Assembly (NCBI RefSeq): GCF_038005225.1
Contig: NZ_JBBOSU010000001.1
Span: 1,476,001 to 1,540,000, forward strand
Source: Solibacillus sp. FSL K6-1523
Lineage (GTDB): Bacteria > Bacillota > Bacilli > Bacillales_A > Planococcaceae
DNA length: 64,000 bases
Direction: 5' to 3'
Below the pieces are notes generated by a model, which saw only the letters and a list, made by a program, of their open reading frames with translations, did no database searches and was not told the origin of the DNA. Each line of letters starts with the position of its first letter. The stretch's first letter is position 1. Position numbers and translations under genes: made by a program. Shown here piece by piece: positions 35,666-44,116 of this stretch.

Positions 35666-35962
35666 TCAATTACGCCTCGGCGTAATTGCGTCCAGATTTT
35701 TTCGAGGGCCCACAGGACGTGGGTCAGTCAGCTGTTGTCACACGATGTGACGTTTTTAGGCTGACTTCCTTTTCCCTAAAAAAATCTGTGTCATCCGCCG
35801 GGGCTTGGGCCAACACGATGTTGATCACAAAGGCGTTGTCACAGGATGTGACGGGCTTAGCCTTTGTCCCTCTACTTCAGCTAGAGTTTAAACCACCACT
35901 AAATAGAAATGCAGATTTGATATGCTTTAACCACTTATGGTAGTGGGCATTTCTGCTGAATC
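35666..35962 (+). repeat. structured intergenic repeat, copy B (near full length)
   Basis: Begins with the palindrome CAATTACGCC-TC-GGCGTAATTG (35667-35688) seven bases after the UvrA-like stop and runs to TGCTGAATC at about 35962. It shares copy A's chain of nested hairpins in the opposite orientation. Some stem positions differ between A and B in a structure-neutral way (for example a C-G pair versus T-G in the GTCAGC stem), which suggests the folded form is maintained. An apparent reading frame inside it starts within the palindrome without a ribosome site. Confidence 0.85.
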
Positions 35963-35967
35963 CAGTT

Positions 35968-36011
35968 AAAAGGACTTACCTCACGCAATTCAGCGCGAAG
36001 TAAGTCCTTTT
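35968..36011 (-). terminator. terminator of the SEC-C gene
   Basis: AAAAGGACTTAC (35968-35979) pairs perfectly with GTAAGTCCTTTT (36000-36011), eight bases after the stop of the minus-strand gene. Confidence 0.85.
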
Positions 36012-36019
36012 CATTACTA

Positions 36020-37006
36020 TTAAGATGCTTTCACTTGGAAGGCAAGAAGGTCTTGATAATATTTATTTAGTGATGAAGCTGAAATGCCGAAGCTATCCGC
36101 AATTTCTTTCACTGTAAATTTCTTATCAATGTAATTTTGTTCTTGTGCAAAACGAATTGCACCAGCAGCAATCGCACCTGCTTTACGGGCAGTTGGTTGT
36201 TGCTCTACTAAATAGTCTTCGATTGTAACTAAGAGTTTGTCATTTTCAATCGCATGTTCTACTAAAAATGCTTTCACTTGCTCCAATACATCTTGCTCGA
36301 ACGGCGTAAACTCTTCACCTTCATAGCCATTTTCAACTAAACCTTCCCATAGTAAAAGGTGATTTTTCTCGGTGAATTCTTCAATTGTTAAACCGCTTTT
36401 TTTATACGAAGCGGTAAAGTCCTCAAATGAAATCGCATGTTCTTTATGGAAGAAAATTAACGTAGAAGCAGCTAATACATGATTTACCTGTTTTGAACCA
36501 TCTGGTAATAAGAATGCGAACACACGCATCCCAAGTGGAATCGCTTTAGGGCTTTCTCGTTGAATCATATACGTTTGATTGTCTAATGCAGAAATCGCTG
36601 TAAAGTACTTGTCTTCAACCGCTTCAACCGTTCCGATAAAGAAGATTGGCTTTGTCCAAGATTGTAGTAATTCAATTATTGAAGGGCGAATTAATTTCTT
36701 TTCCATACGTTTTAAGAAGCCTGTCCAAATGTCTGGGCGCTTGTGGAAGAAATACTCATCTAGCGCAACCGCTTCAACTAACTCACGGTGCAATTTTTTT
36801 TCTAATTTTGGAGCCCAAACCTTTACTAATTCCATAAATTCACGAATATCTTTTCTCTCAGGGTAATTCGTATAGAAGGTTTGTAAAACATTTTCAATTT
36901 CCTCATTAATAACTGTTAATGCTGTCGTTGTTTGCTGTTTACCTTCACAACACTTTTTATATTTTTTACCGCTGCCGCATGGGCATGGATCATTACGTCC
37001 AACCAT
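36020..37006 (-). CDS. SEC-C zinc-motif protein with a C-terminal helix-turn-helix
   Basis: 328 residues. The N terminus is a SEC-C metal motif (NDPCPCGSGKKYKKCC), as at the tail of SecA. The middle is unassigned. The last ~60 residues (ARKAGAIAAGAIRFAQ, then FTVKEIADSFGISASSLNKYY) look like a helix-turn-helix of the kind in the second cyclin repeat of TFIIB-type factors. ATG 37006 follows AAGGAAGTG; the frame extends to 37057 without a site. Function is unknown. Confidence 0.75.
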   Translation of the reverse strand: MVGRNDPCPCGSGKKYKKCCEGKQQTTTALTVINEEIENVLQTFYTNYPERKDIREFMELVKVWAPKLEKKLHRELVEAVALDEYFFHKRPDIWTGFLKRMEKKLIRPSIIELLQSWTKPIFFIGTVEAVEDKYFTAISALDNQTYMIQRESPKAIPLGMRVFAFLLPDGSKQVNHVLAASTLIFFHKEHAISFEDFTASYKKSGLTIEEFTEKNHLLLWEGLVENGYEGEEFTPFEQDVLEQVKAFLVEHAIENDKLLVTIEDYLVEQQPTARKAGAIAAGAIRFAQEQNYIDKKFTVKEIADSFGISASSLNKYYQDLLAFQVKAS

Positions 37007-37234
37007 CGTTACACTTCCTTTTTTGACTCTTATTAATACTTTGTTTAAATTCAACAATACTCTTAATAATAACGTCAGAATGATATTTTTGAAACTGATT
37101 ATCTATTCAGAAAAGTCTGATCCGCCCTATATTGTATTATATGTTGAATGTTCTAATAATAGAATCGGAAATCTATAAAAAATTTAATATTTAATAGATT
37201 TGCTCATTTAAGGAATAAAGGCGCGCAATAGAAA

Positions 37235-37270
37235 GAATACCCTAAAATCACAAACTGATTTTGGGTATTC
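37235..37270 (-). terminator. terminator of the EamA gene at 37288
   Basis: GAATACCCTAAAATCA pairs with TGATTTTGGGTATTC across a 5-base loop. Confidence 0.82.
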
Positions 37271-37287
37271 TAATAGATAGAAATTAT

Positions 37288-38199
37288 TTAAATAGTAGAT
37301 TCCGAAGTCGCGGTTGCTGGAATTTTCTTCAGCATTGTGAATTGTTCTAGTTGTGCGACAAAGTTTCCAATTAATATAAAAGCACCACCGATTAGTAATT
37401 GGATCGTTAATGCTTCACCTAAAAAGATCATTGCAAAGATTGCCGCAAAAATAGGTTCTAGCGAGAAAATTAATCCAGTATGCGTAGGGGATGTATATTG
37501 TTGTACAACAGCTTGTGCGATAAAGCAAAACGCTGTACAAATAACACCTAATCCTAATACCGCAACCCAACCTAAATTCGTCGAAGGTAATTGTGGTGTT
37601 TCAAAAAATAATGTGAAAATGGCACCAAATACACCGGCAACCCCTAATTGGTATACTCCATAAGAAATGGATTCAACGCTTTTCGTAAATTTACTATTTA
37701 AAATTAAATAGATTGAGTAACAAACTGCGGCAATCGCCATTAAAATATCGCCCGTTTGGAATGTTAATGTTTCTTTCAATGTTAATACTGTAATACCAAT
37801 CATCGTACACACAATCGCAAAGCTGACGGCACGAGAAGGTAAGCGCTTTTCGATAAAACTTGAAAAGATAGGTACTAGTACAACTGTTAAACTTAAAATA
37901 AACCCAGCATTCGATGCGGATGTTGTTTTTAACCCAAATAATGAAAGTGCAAAGAGCGCGAATAACAGAAAACCTTGTATGGATGCGTATATAATCGTTT
38001 TTTTATTAATGCGCAACATCTTTGGTAAAAAGATTAGCCCTGCTATGATAAATGCAATTAAGCATCGTAGTGCAACAACGTTATAAGCTTCTAAAACATC
38101 TAACCCCATGACCATAAATGTATACGAAAGCCCCCAAAACATTGTTACGATCACCATTAATAAATTTGCTTTTCCTTGTAAACTCAAAGATGCCACCAC
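37288..38199 (-). CDS. EamA-family (DMT) transporter
   Basis: 303 residues, ten hydrophobic segments arranged as two EamA repeats (VTMFWGLSYTFMV near the start; FSLEPIFAAIFAMIFLGEAL in the second). Members export or import small metabolites and amino acids. It starts GTG 38199 and is divergent from a LysR gene, with a short repeat remnant between them; LysR regulation is likely but inferred. The substrate is unknown. Confidence 0.85.
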   Translation of the reverse strand: MVASLSLQGKANLLMVIVTMFWGLSYTFMVMGLDVLEAYNVVALRCLIAFIIAGLIFLPKMLRINKKTIIYASIQGFLLFALFALSLFGLKTTSASNAGFILSLTVVLVPIFSSFIEKRLPSRAVSFAIVCTMIGITVLTLKETLTFQTGDILMAIAAVCYSIYLILNSKFTKSVESISYGVYQLGVAGVFGAIFTLFFETPQLPSTNLGWVAVLGLGVICTAFCFIAQAVVQQYTSPTHTGLIFSLEPIFAAIFAMIFLGEALTIQLLIGGAFILIGNFVAQLEQFTMLKKIPATATSESTI

Positions 38200-38212
38200 A
38201 TTTCTTTAAAAT

Positions 38213-38247
38213 CAATTACGCCGGGGCTTAACTTAATTAAGTTAAAC
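38213..38247 (+). repeat. structured intergenic repeat, copy D (ends only)
   Basis: CAATTACGCC is followed directly by GGGGCTTAACTTAATTAAGTTAA, in which TTAACTTAATTAAGTTAA is a perfect palindrome. This looks like the two ends of the repeat joined after loss of the whole middle. It lies between divergent eamA and lysR genes. Confidence 0.6.
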
Positions 38248-38356
38248 TCACTGTTATAATACAGTATATCGGCGCTATTGTGATTAGTAAAACGAATGTT
38301 TATAATGATTAGTATGAAAAAAATTCATGTCAAAAGTCGGTATGGAGTGAAAGGCA

Positions 38357-39229
38357 TTGAGCTTAGTTAAATACGAAATATTAAATATGGTAGGTGAAGT
38401 ACATAGTTTTACAAAAGCTGCTGAACTACTAGGGTTGACGCAATCAGCGGTAAGTCATGCTATTTCCAGTATGGAAAAGGATTTCGGCTTTAATTTAATT
38501 CATCGTAACCGAACGGGTGTCACATTAACGGAAGATGGTATGACGATGTTAATCGCGATGAGAAAGGTGTTATCTGCAGAAGAGCATTTAAGACAAGAGG
38601 CGGCCCATATTTTAGGTGTAGACAAAGGGACGGTCCGAGTGGGGGTATTTTCTACGATTTCAACACATTGGATGCCTAATATTATTCGTCTAATGGAACA
38701 GCGATATCCTGGTATTCAAATTGAGTTACGTGAAGGAGATTATTATGAAATTGAGCAGTGGTTACTGAACGGAGAAGTGGATTGTGGCTTTTTAAATCGG
38801 ACAAGTTCTAAACAGTTCGATTTTATAGCGTTAAAAAGAGATCCGTTACTTTGTATTGTGTCTTCAAAAAGTCCGCTATATGATAAAGGAGAAGTTGATT
38901 TAAATGAAATAGGGGATACACCGTTCATCATGCCTTCCTATAAAGGAACAAATGATGTTATCGCGAATTTTGAAAAATATAATGTACGTCCAAATGTACG
39001 ATTTCATTTAATTGATGAAAAGGGCATTTTATCAATGGTGGAGCATCATTTAGGGATTAGTATTTTACCGCAACTTGCGATGGCAGGCTTGATGAATAAT
39101 GTGAGAACTTTACCTTTAAAGCAAGAAAGTTTTCGAACGATTGGACTTTCAACGAAGCAAAAGTTATCACCAGCTACTCAAAAGTTTGTAGAAGTATTGA
39201 AGCAATGGTTAGCTACAGTAAAGGAATAA
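38357..39229 (+). CDS. LysR-family transcriptional regulator
   Basis: 290 residues. The N-terminal winged helix reads SFTKAAELLGLTQSAVSHAI with FGFNLIHRNRTGVTLTEDG, followed by a periplasmic-binding-protein-like effector domain (VRVGVFSTIS, EHHLGISILPQLA). Start is TTG 38357 behind GAAAGG. Divergent from the EamA transporter, which is its probable target; it may also act on the downstream CoaB-like gene 18 bp away. Confidence 0.88.
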   Translation: MSLVKYEILNMVGEVHSFTKAAELLGLTQSAVSHAISSMEKDFGFNLIHRNRTGVTLTEDGMTMLIAMRKVLSAEEHLRQEAAHILGVDKGTVRVGVFSTISTHWMPNIIRLMEQRYPGIQIELREGDYYEIEQWLLNGEVDCGFLNRTSSKQFDFIALKRDPLLCIVSSKSPLYDKGEVDLNEIGDTPFIMPSYKGTNDVIANFEKYNVRPNVRFHLIDEKGILSMVEHHLGISILPQLAMAGLMNNVRTLPLKQESFRTIGLSTKQKLSPATQKFVEVLKQWLATVKE

Positions 39230-39247
39230 AAAAGGGGGTTGTGATTT

Positions 39248-39919
39248 ATGTTAAAGGGAAAAACAGTTTTAATTACAAGTGGTGGCACATTTGAAAAATG
39301 GGATAATGTTAGGGGCCATACGAACTTATCAAAAGGAACGATGGGATGTTATTTAGCGGAGGCAGCCTATGCTAAAGGTGCGCATGTTATTTATATGCAT
39401 GGTGTTTTTGCACAACTACCTGAAAATCAACGTGAGATGCGTCTTGTGCGCTTTGAAGGAATTGAGGACTTAGGAGATCAGTTAAAGGAAATCGCCCGAC
39501 AGCAACACGTAGATTACATAATTATGGCTGTGGCGGGTTCAGATTGGCTTGTAGATAAAGTATTTGACCAAGCAGGCAATGAATTAACTGAAAAAGGGAA
39601 AATGCCGTCAGATGAACCACCGATTATTCATTTTAAAAAGGCGCCAAAAATATTAGCGCAAATTAAAAATTGGTCGCCACAATCGACGCTTATAGGCTTT
39701 AAATTAGAAGCGACAGAGGATGAAGCATTTTTAATCGAGCGTGCAAAATTACGCATGGATTCCGCACAGGCTGATTTTATGGTAGCAAATAGCTCAAAAT
39801 CATTATATGGCGGCATGGAACCCCATATCATTGTTCATAAATCCGGTGAAATTGTTCGTACAGATGGCAAACAGCAAACGGCGCTTACGTTAATTGAACA
39901 ACTCCTTGTTTTAAATTGA
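39248..39919 (+). CDS. stand-alone CoaB-like (phosphopantothenoylcysteine synthetase domain) protein
   Basis: 223 residues with the CoaB/DFP fold: VLITSGGTFEKWDNVRGHTN then LSKGTMG, the pattern SGGTxExxDxVRxxxNxSxGxxG. It lacks the CoaC flavodoxin half of the usual Dfp fusion. It may be a paralogue acting on a related substrate, as the normal coaBC is expected elsewhere. ATG 39248 follows AAAGGGGGTTG. Confidence 0.8.
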   Translation: MLKGKTVLITSGGTFEKWDNVRGHTNLSKGTMGCYLAEAAYAKGAHVIYMHGVFAQLPENQREMRLVRFEGIEDLGDQLKEIARQQHVDYIIMAVAGSDWLVDKVFDQAGNELTEKGKMPSDEPPIIHFKKAPKILAQIKNWSPQSTLIGFKLEATEDEAFLIERAKLRMDSAQADFMVANSSKSLYGGMEPHIIVHKSGEIVRTDGKQQTALTLIEQLLVLN

Positions 39920-39985
39920 ATTTGAATGATATAATTTGAATATTCTTTTTATATAAAAATAGAGGATATTGAAGGAGTGTTTCAA

Positions 39986-40459
39986 GTGGCATTAGAGGAA
40001 GTAAAGGCATTTTTCAAACAACATGGCAAAGAGCAATCCGTATTGGAATTTGACAGTAGTAGTGCAACGGTACAAGAGGCGGCGCTAGTATTAAATGTTA
40101 TTCCCGCAAGAATTGCCAAAACATTATCGTTTCACGGACAAGATAATAAGGCAATTTTAATTGTCGCAGCAGGGGATACTAAAATTGATAACGCTAAATT
40201 TAAGCAACAATTTGGAATGAAAGCAAAAATGTTAGATGCGGAGTCCGTTGTGAACCAAACGGGGCATCGCATTGGCGGAGTTTGCCCGTTTGCACTGGCA
40301 AATGAGCTACCTGTTTATTTAGATGAATCACTACAACGTTTTGCAACTGTATTTCCGGCATGTGGGAGTGCCAATTCGGCAATTGAACTAAGTTGTGATG
40401 AATTACAACAGTATGCAGGTGCAACTAGTTGGATAGATGTGTGTAAAGACTGGCAATAA
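39986..40459 (+). CDS. YbaK/EbsC-family aminoacyl-tRNA deacylase
   Basis: 157 residues with the prolyl-tRNA editing fold. The conserved stretch TGHRIGGVCPFAL and the upstream AKTLSFHG are typical of YbaK/EbsC, which remove Cys (or similar amino acids) mischarged on tRNA-Pro. Start is GTG 39986, eight bases after AAGGAG (39972-39977); a GTG at 39977 overlaps that site. Confidence 0.87.
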   Translation: MALEEVKAFFKQHGKEQSVLEFDSSSATVQEAALVLNVIPARIAKTLSFHGQDNKAILIVAAGDTKIDNAKFKQQFGMKAKMLDAESVVNQTGHRIGGVCPFALANELPVYLDESLQRFATVFPACGSANSAIELSCDELQQYAGATSWIDVCKDWQ

Positions 40460-40496
40460 AAAAACGATACAGAAATTTTAAGGAGTTAAGTAACGA

Positions 40497-40730
40497 ATGA
40501 CGTTAACAAAACAACAAGCAATTCAAGCATTAAAGAACAATCAATTTATCGGATTTACGACAAATACCGGTAACGTCCTTATTAAAAAGGCAAATCGCAC
40601 GGATTATAATATTTACATTTATGAAGAAGGAACAGATGAACCTTCTCATTACATAGGATCGATTACAAATGTAATGGCGACATTGAGTGATAAAAATAGT
40701 AAACAAGATTTTATCGTAGTTGAAAAATAA
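40497..40730 (+). CDS. small hypothetical protein
   Basis: 77 residues, soluble, charged and aromatic-rich, beginning MTLTKQQAIQALKNNQFIGF. ATG 40497 follows AAGGAG, and a terminator follows. No family recognised. Its good ribosome site and position make it a real gene. Confidence 0.65.
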   Translation: MTLTKQQAIQALKNNQFIGFTTNTGNVLIKKANRTDYNIYIYEEGTDEPSHYIGSITNVMATLSDKNSKQDFIVVEK

Positions 40731-40738
40731 AGAGAAAT

Positions 40739-40779
40739 AAAGCTGCAAACATATGAAATCAACTATATGTTTGCAGCTT
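40739..40779. terminator. bidirectional terminator before csp
   Basis: AAGCTGCAAACATAT pairs with ATATGTTTGCAGCTT over 15 bp between convergent genes. Confidence 0.88.
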
Positions 40780-40785
40780 CTTTAA

Positions 40786-40986
40786 TTACTTTTTTATGAC
40801 ATTCGCAGCTTGTGGACCTCTATTTCCATCAATTACATCGAATTCTACAGATTGTCCCTCAGCGAGCACTCGGAAACCTTCTTCTTTTATTCCAGTGAAA
40901 TGTACAAAAACATCATCACCATTATCACATTCTATAAATCCATAACCTTTTTCATTATCAAACCATTTTACAGTGCCTTGGTGCAT
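40786..40986 (-). CDS. cold-shock protein, CspA family
   Basis: 66 residues, a single cold-shock OB domain with RNP1 KGYGFI and RNP2 VFVHF. It binds single-stranded RNA/DNA and acts as an RNA chaperone. ATG 40986 follows GGAGGAG. The upstream region contains a decayed repeat copy, so the real leader length is unclear. Confidence 0.94.
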   Translation of the reverse strand: MHQGTVKWFDNEKGYGFIECDNGDDVFVHFTGIKEEGFRVLAEGQSVEFDVIDGNRGPQAANVIKK

Positions 40987-41040
40987 TAGTGATCTCCTCC
41001 GATACTGTCAAATTTAGTTGATCATTATAATCATCTACAC

Positions 41041-41230
41041 TTTGGCGTCATTACGTCCAGATTTTAAATTGTGCTTAATTAAGGATGTTACCTTAAATTC
41101 AACGTATCCATGTGAAATAGATAACTATCCTACATCATGCAGGACTAAGCGCAATTAACTCCTTTCAATATCTGTGACATCCACCAAAGGCTTTAATTTC
41201 ATTCAAACTTCTTTTGAGTGAAATTAAAAA
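41041..41230 (+). repeat. structured intergenic repeat, copy E (decayed)
   Basis: The ends match the repeat (GGCGTCATTACGTCCAGATTTT near 41044, and TATCTGTGACATCCACCAAAGGCTT near 41169, each with mismatches), while the middle is unrelated or too diverged to align. It lies between the csp and fhs starts, within the gene-free stretch 40987-41369; the remainder of that stretch holds the fhs promoter region with two TATAAT hexamers (41331-41336 and 41346-41351). Confidence 0.6.
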
Positions 41231-41369
41231 CAGAATATTACGAATAAAATATATCCTAGTTAAGGAACGTATGTCAACAATTTGTCGAATAAGTCACATT
41301 ATTTTATAGATGTTTTCACCTAAAACAGACTATAATAAAGACGACTATAATTGAAAGTAGGGTTTACAA

Positions 41370-43049
41370 ATGACAACTACGAAAACAAAACCTCTTACAG
41401 ATTTGGATATTGCGAATAATGCAATAATGAAACCGATTACAGAAATTGCAGAAAATGCAGGAATACCTGCAGAATCGATTGAACAATACGGACGTTTTAA
41501 AGCGAAAATCGATGTAAATAAAATTTCAGGTCAAGCAAACGCTAAAGTTGTTTTAGTGACTGCAATTAGTCCAACACCAGCTGGGGAAGGTAAATCTACG
41601 GTAACTGTTGGATTAGCGGATGCTCTGAAGCAACTAGATCAACGTGTTATGATTGCGCTTCGTGAACCATCATTAGGACCTGTTATGGGTGTAAAAGGTG
41701 GGGCAACAGGTGGAGGTTATGCGCAAGTTCTTCCAATGGAGCAAATTAACTTGCATTTTAATGGAGACTTCCATGCGATTACAACAGCGAACAATGCATT
41801 ATCGGCATTTATCGACAATCACCTTCATCAAGGGAATGCCTTAAATATTGATCCACGCCGTATTATTTGGAAACGTGTCGTTGATTTAAATGACCGTGCG
41901 CTACGACATGTAACAGTGGGCTTAGGTGGTCCAGCACAAGGCGTACCACGTGAAGATGGCTTTGATATTACAGTTGCTTCAGAAATTATGGCGATATTCT
42001 GTTTAGCAACAAGTATGACAGATTTAAAAGAACGCCTTGCAAACATCGTAATTGGTTACACGTACGACCGTCAGCCAGTTACTGTGCGTGATTTACAGGT
42101 CGAAGGTGCACTTACACTACTATTAAAAGAAGCGTTAAATCCAAACCTTGTGCAAACAATTGAAGGAACTCCTGCATTAATTCATGGTGGACCATTTGCA
42201 AATATTGCACACGGCTGTAACTCTATTATTGCCACACAAACAGCACGCAAACTAGCAGATATTGTTATTACAGAAGCAGGATTTGGTTCGGATTTAGGTG
42301 CAGAGAAATTTATGCACATTAAAGCGCGTGAAGCAGGCTTTGCACCGAGTGCAGTCGTAATTGTTGCAACAGTTCGAGCTCTAAAAATGCATGGTGGCGT
42401 TGCAAAAACAGCGTTAATCGATGAAAATGTAGAAGCACTTCGCCAAGGAATTACGAATCTTGCGCAGCACGTTGCAAATATTCGCAATTTTGGTGTTGAA
42501 CCTGTTGTCGCATTAAATCGTTTCATCACGGACTCAGCAGCTGAGGTGAATATGGTTTTAGAGTGGGCAAAACAAGAAGGAATTCGTATCGCGCTTACAA
42601 ATGTTTGGGAAGAGGGCGGTAAAGGCGGATTGGATCTGGCAAAGCAAGTGCTAGAAGCGATTGAAAAACCAAACAACTTCCATCATTTATATGAAAATGA
42701 AGAAACAGTTGAGCAAAAGTTAACGAAAATTGTGCAACAAGTGTATGGTGGAAAAGGTGTTCAATTGACAGACGCGGCTAAAAAACAATTAATTAGCATT
42801 GAAAACAATGGTTGGGCAAACTTGCCGATTTGTATGGCGAAAACGCAATATTCTTTATCGGATCAACCAAGTTTACTAGGTAGACCGACTGACTTTACTG
42901 TTACGATCCGTGAGATTATTCCGAAATTAGGCGCGGGCTTCTTAGTGTGCTTAACGGGTGATATTATGACAATGCCAGGCTTACCTAAGCAACCGGCAGC
43001 ACTTCGCATGGATGTAGCGGAAGATGGTAGCGCATTAGGGTTGTTCTAA
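41370..43049 (+). CDS. fhs: formate-tetrahydrofolate ligase
   Basis: 559 residues, the family size. P-loop-like [14 protein letters not shown], then [20 protein letters not shown], and the C-terminal [16 protein letters not shown] are diagnostic. It makes 10-formyl-THF from formate, ATP and THF, and could reuse the formate released by KynB. ATG 41370 follows AAAGTAGGG, with its own terminator. Confidence 0.96.
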   Translation: MTTTKTKPLTDLDIANNAIMKPITEIAENAGIPAESIEQYGRFKAKIDVNKISGQANAKVVLVTAISPTPAGEGKSTVTVGLADALKQLDQRVMIALREPSLGPVMGVKGGATGGGYAQVLPMEQINLHFNGDFHAITTANNALSAFIDNHLHQGNALNIDPRRIIWKRVVDLNDRALRHVTVGLGGPAQGVPREDGFDITVASEIMAIFCLATSMTDLKERLANIVIGYTYDRQPVTVRDLQVEGALTLLLKEALNPNLVQTIEGTPALIHGGPFANIAHGCNSIIATQTARKLADIVITEAGFGSDLGAEKFMHIKAREAGFAPSAVVIVATVRALKMHGGVAKTALIDENVEALRQGITNLAQHVANIRNFGVEPVVALNRFITDSAAEVNMVLEWAKQEGIRIALTNVWEEGGKGGLDLAKQVLEAIEKPNNFHHLYENEETVEQKLTKIVQQVYGGKGVQLTDAAKKQLISIENNGWANLPICMAKTQYSLSDQPSLLGRPTDFTVTIREIIPKLGAGFLVCLTGDIMTMPGLPKQPAALRMDVAEDGSALGLF

Positions 43050-43078
43050 GGATTTGATTGCTCGAAGTAAATAATAAA

Positions 43079-43118
43079 AAAAACGCCATTTGACTGAAAT
43101 TAGTCAAATGGCGTTTTT
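43079..43118 (+). terminator. terminator of fhs
   Basis: ACGCCATTTGACT pairs with AGTCAAATGGCGT, followed by TTTT; also suited to the convergent small gene. Confidence 0.9.
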
Positions 43119-43132
43119 GTATTGGGTTAAAT

Positions 43133-43285
43133 TTAAAATAGGATACTAACGATATTGCCAGCAATCATGATAGACACACTACTCGCATAAATTGCAGCAC
43201 CAATTAAAATAGGTGATAACAGGATAAGCGCTTTCTTTTCTTTGTCTTTGGCACATTGAACAGTTGGATAAATCACTTTTTCCAT
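43133..43285 (-). CDS. 50-residue single-span membrane protein
   Basis: ATG 43285 follows AAGGGGTG and opens a 50-codon frame: a charged first third (CAKDKEKKA) and then a hydrophobic, small-residue-rich C-terminal half (ILIGAAIYASSVSIMI) forming one membrane segment. It is too short for usual gene callers and lies between the fhs terminator and a divergent HD gene. A longer frame over the same DNA has no ribosome site. Function unknown. Confidence 0.65.
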   Translation of the reverse strand: MEKVIYPTVQCAKDKEKKALILLSPILIGAAIYASSVSIMIAGNIVSILF

Positions 43286-43483
43286 AAAGAACACCCCTTA
43301 AAGTCTTTTGTTTTGTATCGTTTTTTCTAGTATATAACGTAATCTTGTAAAAAACAACAACTAAGTTCACAAAATAGACAAAATTTTAAATTATCTAATA
43401 AAAGGGGGTTTTTGAGCTACTATCCCTTCCATGTTAAAATAGTATATGTAGCACAAGTATTGAAAGAAAATAGGTGACTGCTG

Positions 43484-44116
43484 ATGAAGGAAATCTTATT
43501 AACGTGTGAAACACTAGTTAAAGAAATTTATGGGAAAATGGATGCAAGCCATGATTTCCAACATATAGAACGCGTTTATCAAAATGCACAAGCGATTTTG
43601 CAAACAGAACAGGATGCTAATGAGCTCATTGTTTTGCTTGCCGTATTATTGCATGATGTGAGCGATTCGAAATATGCAGTTGATAAGTCTGATGAAGAGC
43701 GAATTCTAAAACAACTCCATTTAAGTGAGCAAGAAAAAAAACATATTCAAGCGGTAATTGCAGAAGTTTCATTTAACGGGGGCAATGAGCTACCTACAAC
43801 AAGCATTGAAGCGGAAATTGTGCGCGATGCGGATCGTTTAGATGCCATTGGGGCAGTGGGCATTGCGCGTACATTTGCTTATGGTGGTGCAAAGGGGCGC
43901 AAGTTGTATGATGACGCTGAAGAAGCAAGAGAGGCGATGTCATTAGAAGACTATCGCGCGAAATCCACAGCAAGCGTCACTCATTTTTATGAAAAACTTT
44001 TATTATTGAAAGATTTAATGGTAACTAAAAAAGGGCAAGAAATGGCAGAACGTCGCCATGAATATATGGTACAATTTTTAGAACAGCTTAAACAAGAAAG
44101 AGACGGGATTTTATGA
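43484..44116 (+). CDS. HD-domain metal-dependent phosphohydrolase
   Basis: 210 residues. HD motif residues: HDFQHIERV, then LLHDVSDSKY, and RDADRLDAIGAVGIARTF, as in the YedJ-type HD family. Substrate probably a nucleotide or other phosphoester. ATG 43484; the stop overlaps the ABC-F start (ATGA), so both are coupled. Confidence 0.85.
   Translation: MKEILLTCETLVKEIYGKMDASHDFQHIERVYQNAQAILQTEQDANELIVLLAVLLHDVSDSKYAVDKSDEERILKQLHLSEQEKKHIQAVIAEVSFNGGNELPTTSIEAEIVRDADRLDAIGAVGIARTFAYGGAKGRKLYDDAEEAREAMSLEDYRAKSTASVTHFYEKLLLLKDLMVTKKGQEMAERRHEYMVQFLEQLKQERDGIL

Noticed and set aside
41231-41369. Possible riboswitch upstream of fhs
   Set aside because: No folate or purine riboswitch core could be recognised; only A/T-rich promoter-like sequence and the decayed repeat.
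43179-43370. 63-residue minus-strand ORF
   Set aside because: No ribosome site and unusual composition; the overlapping 50-codon frame 43133-43285 has a good site and a membrane segment.
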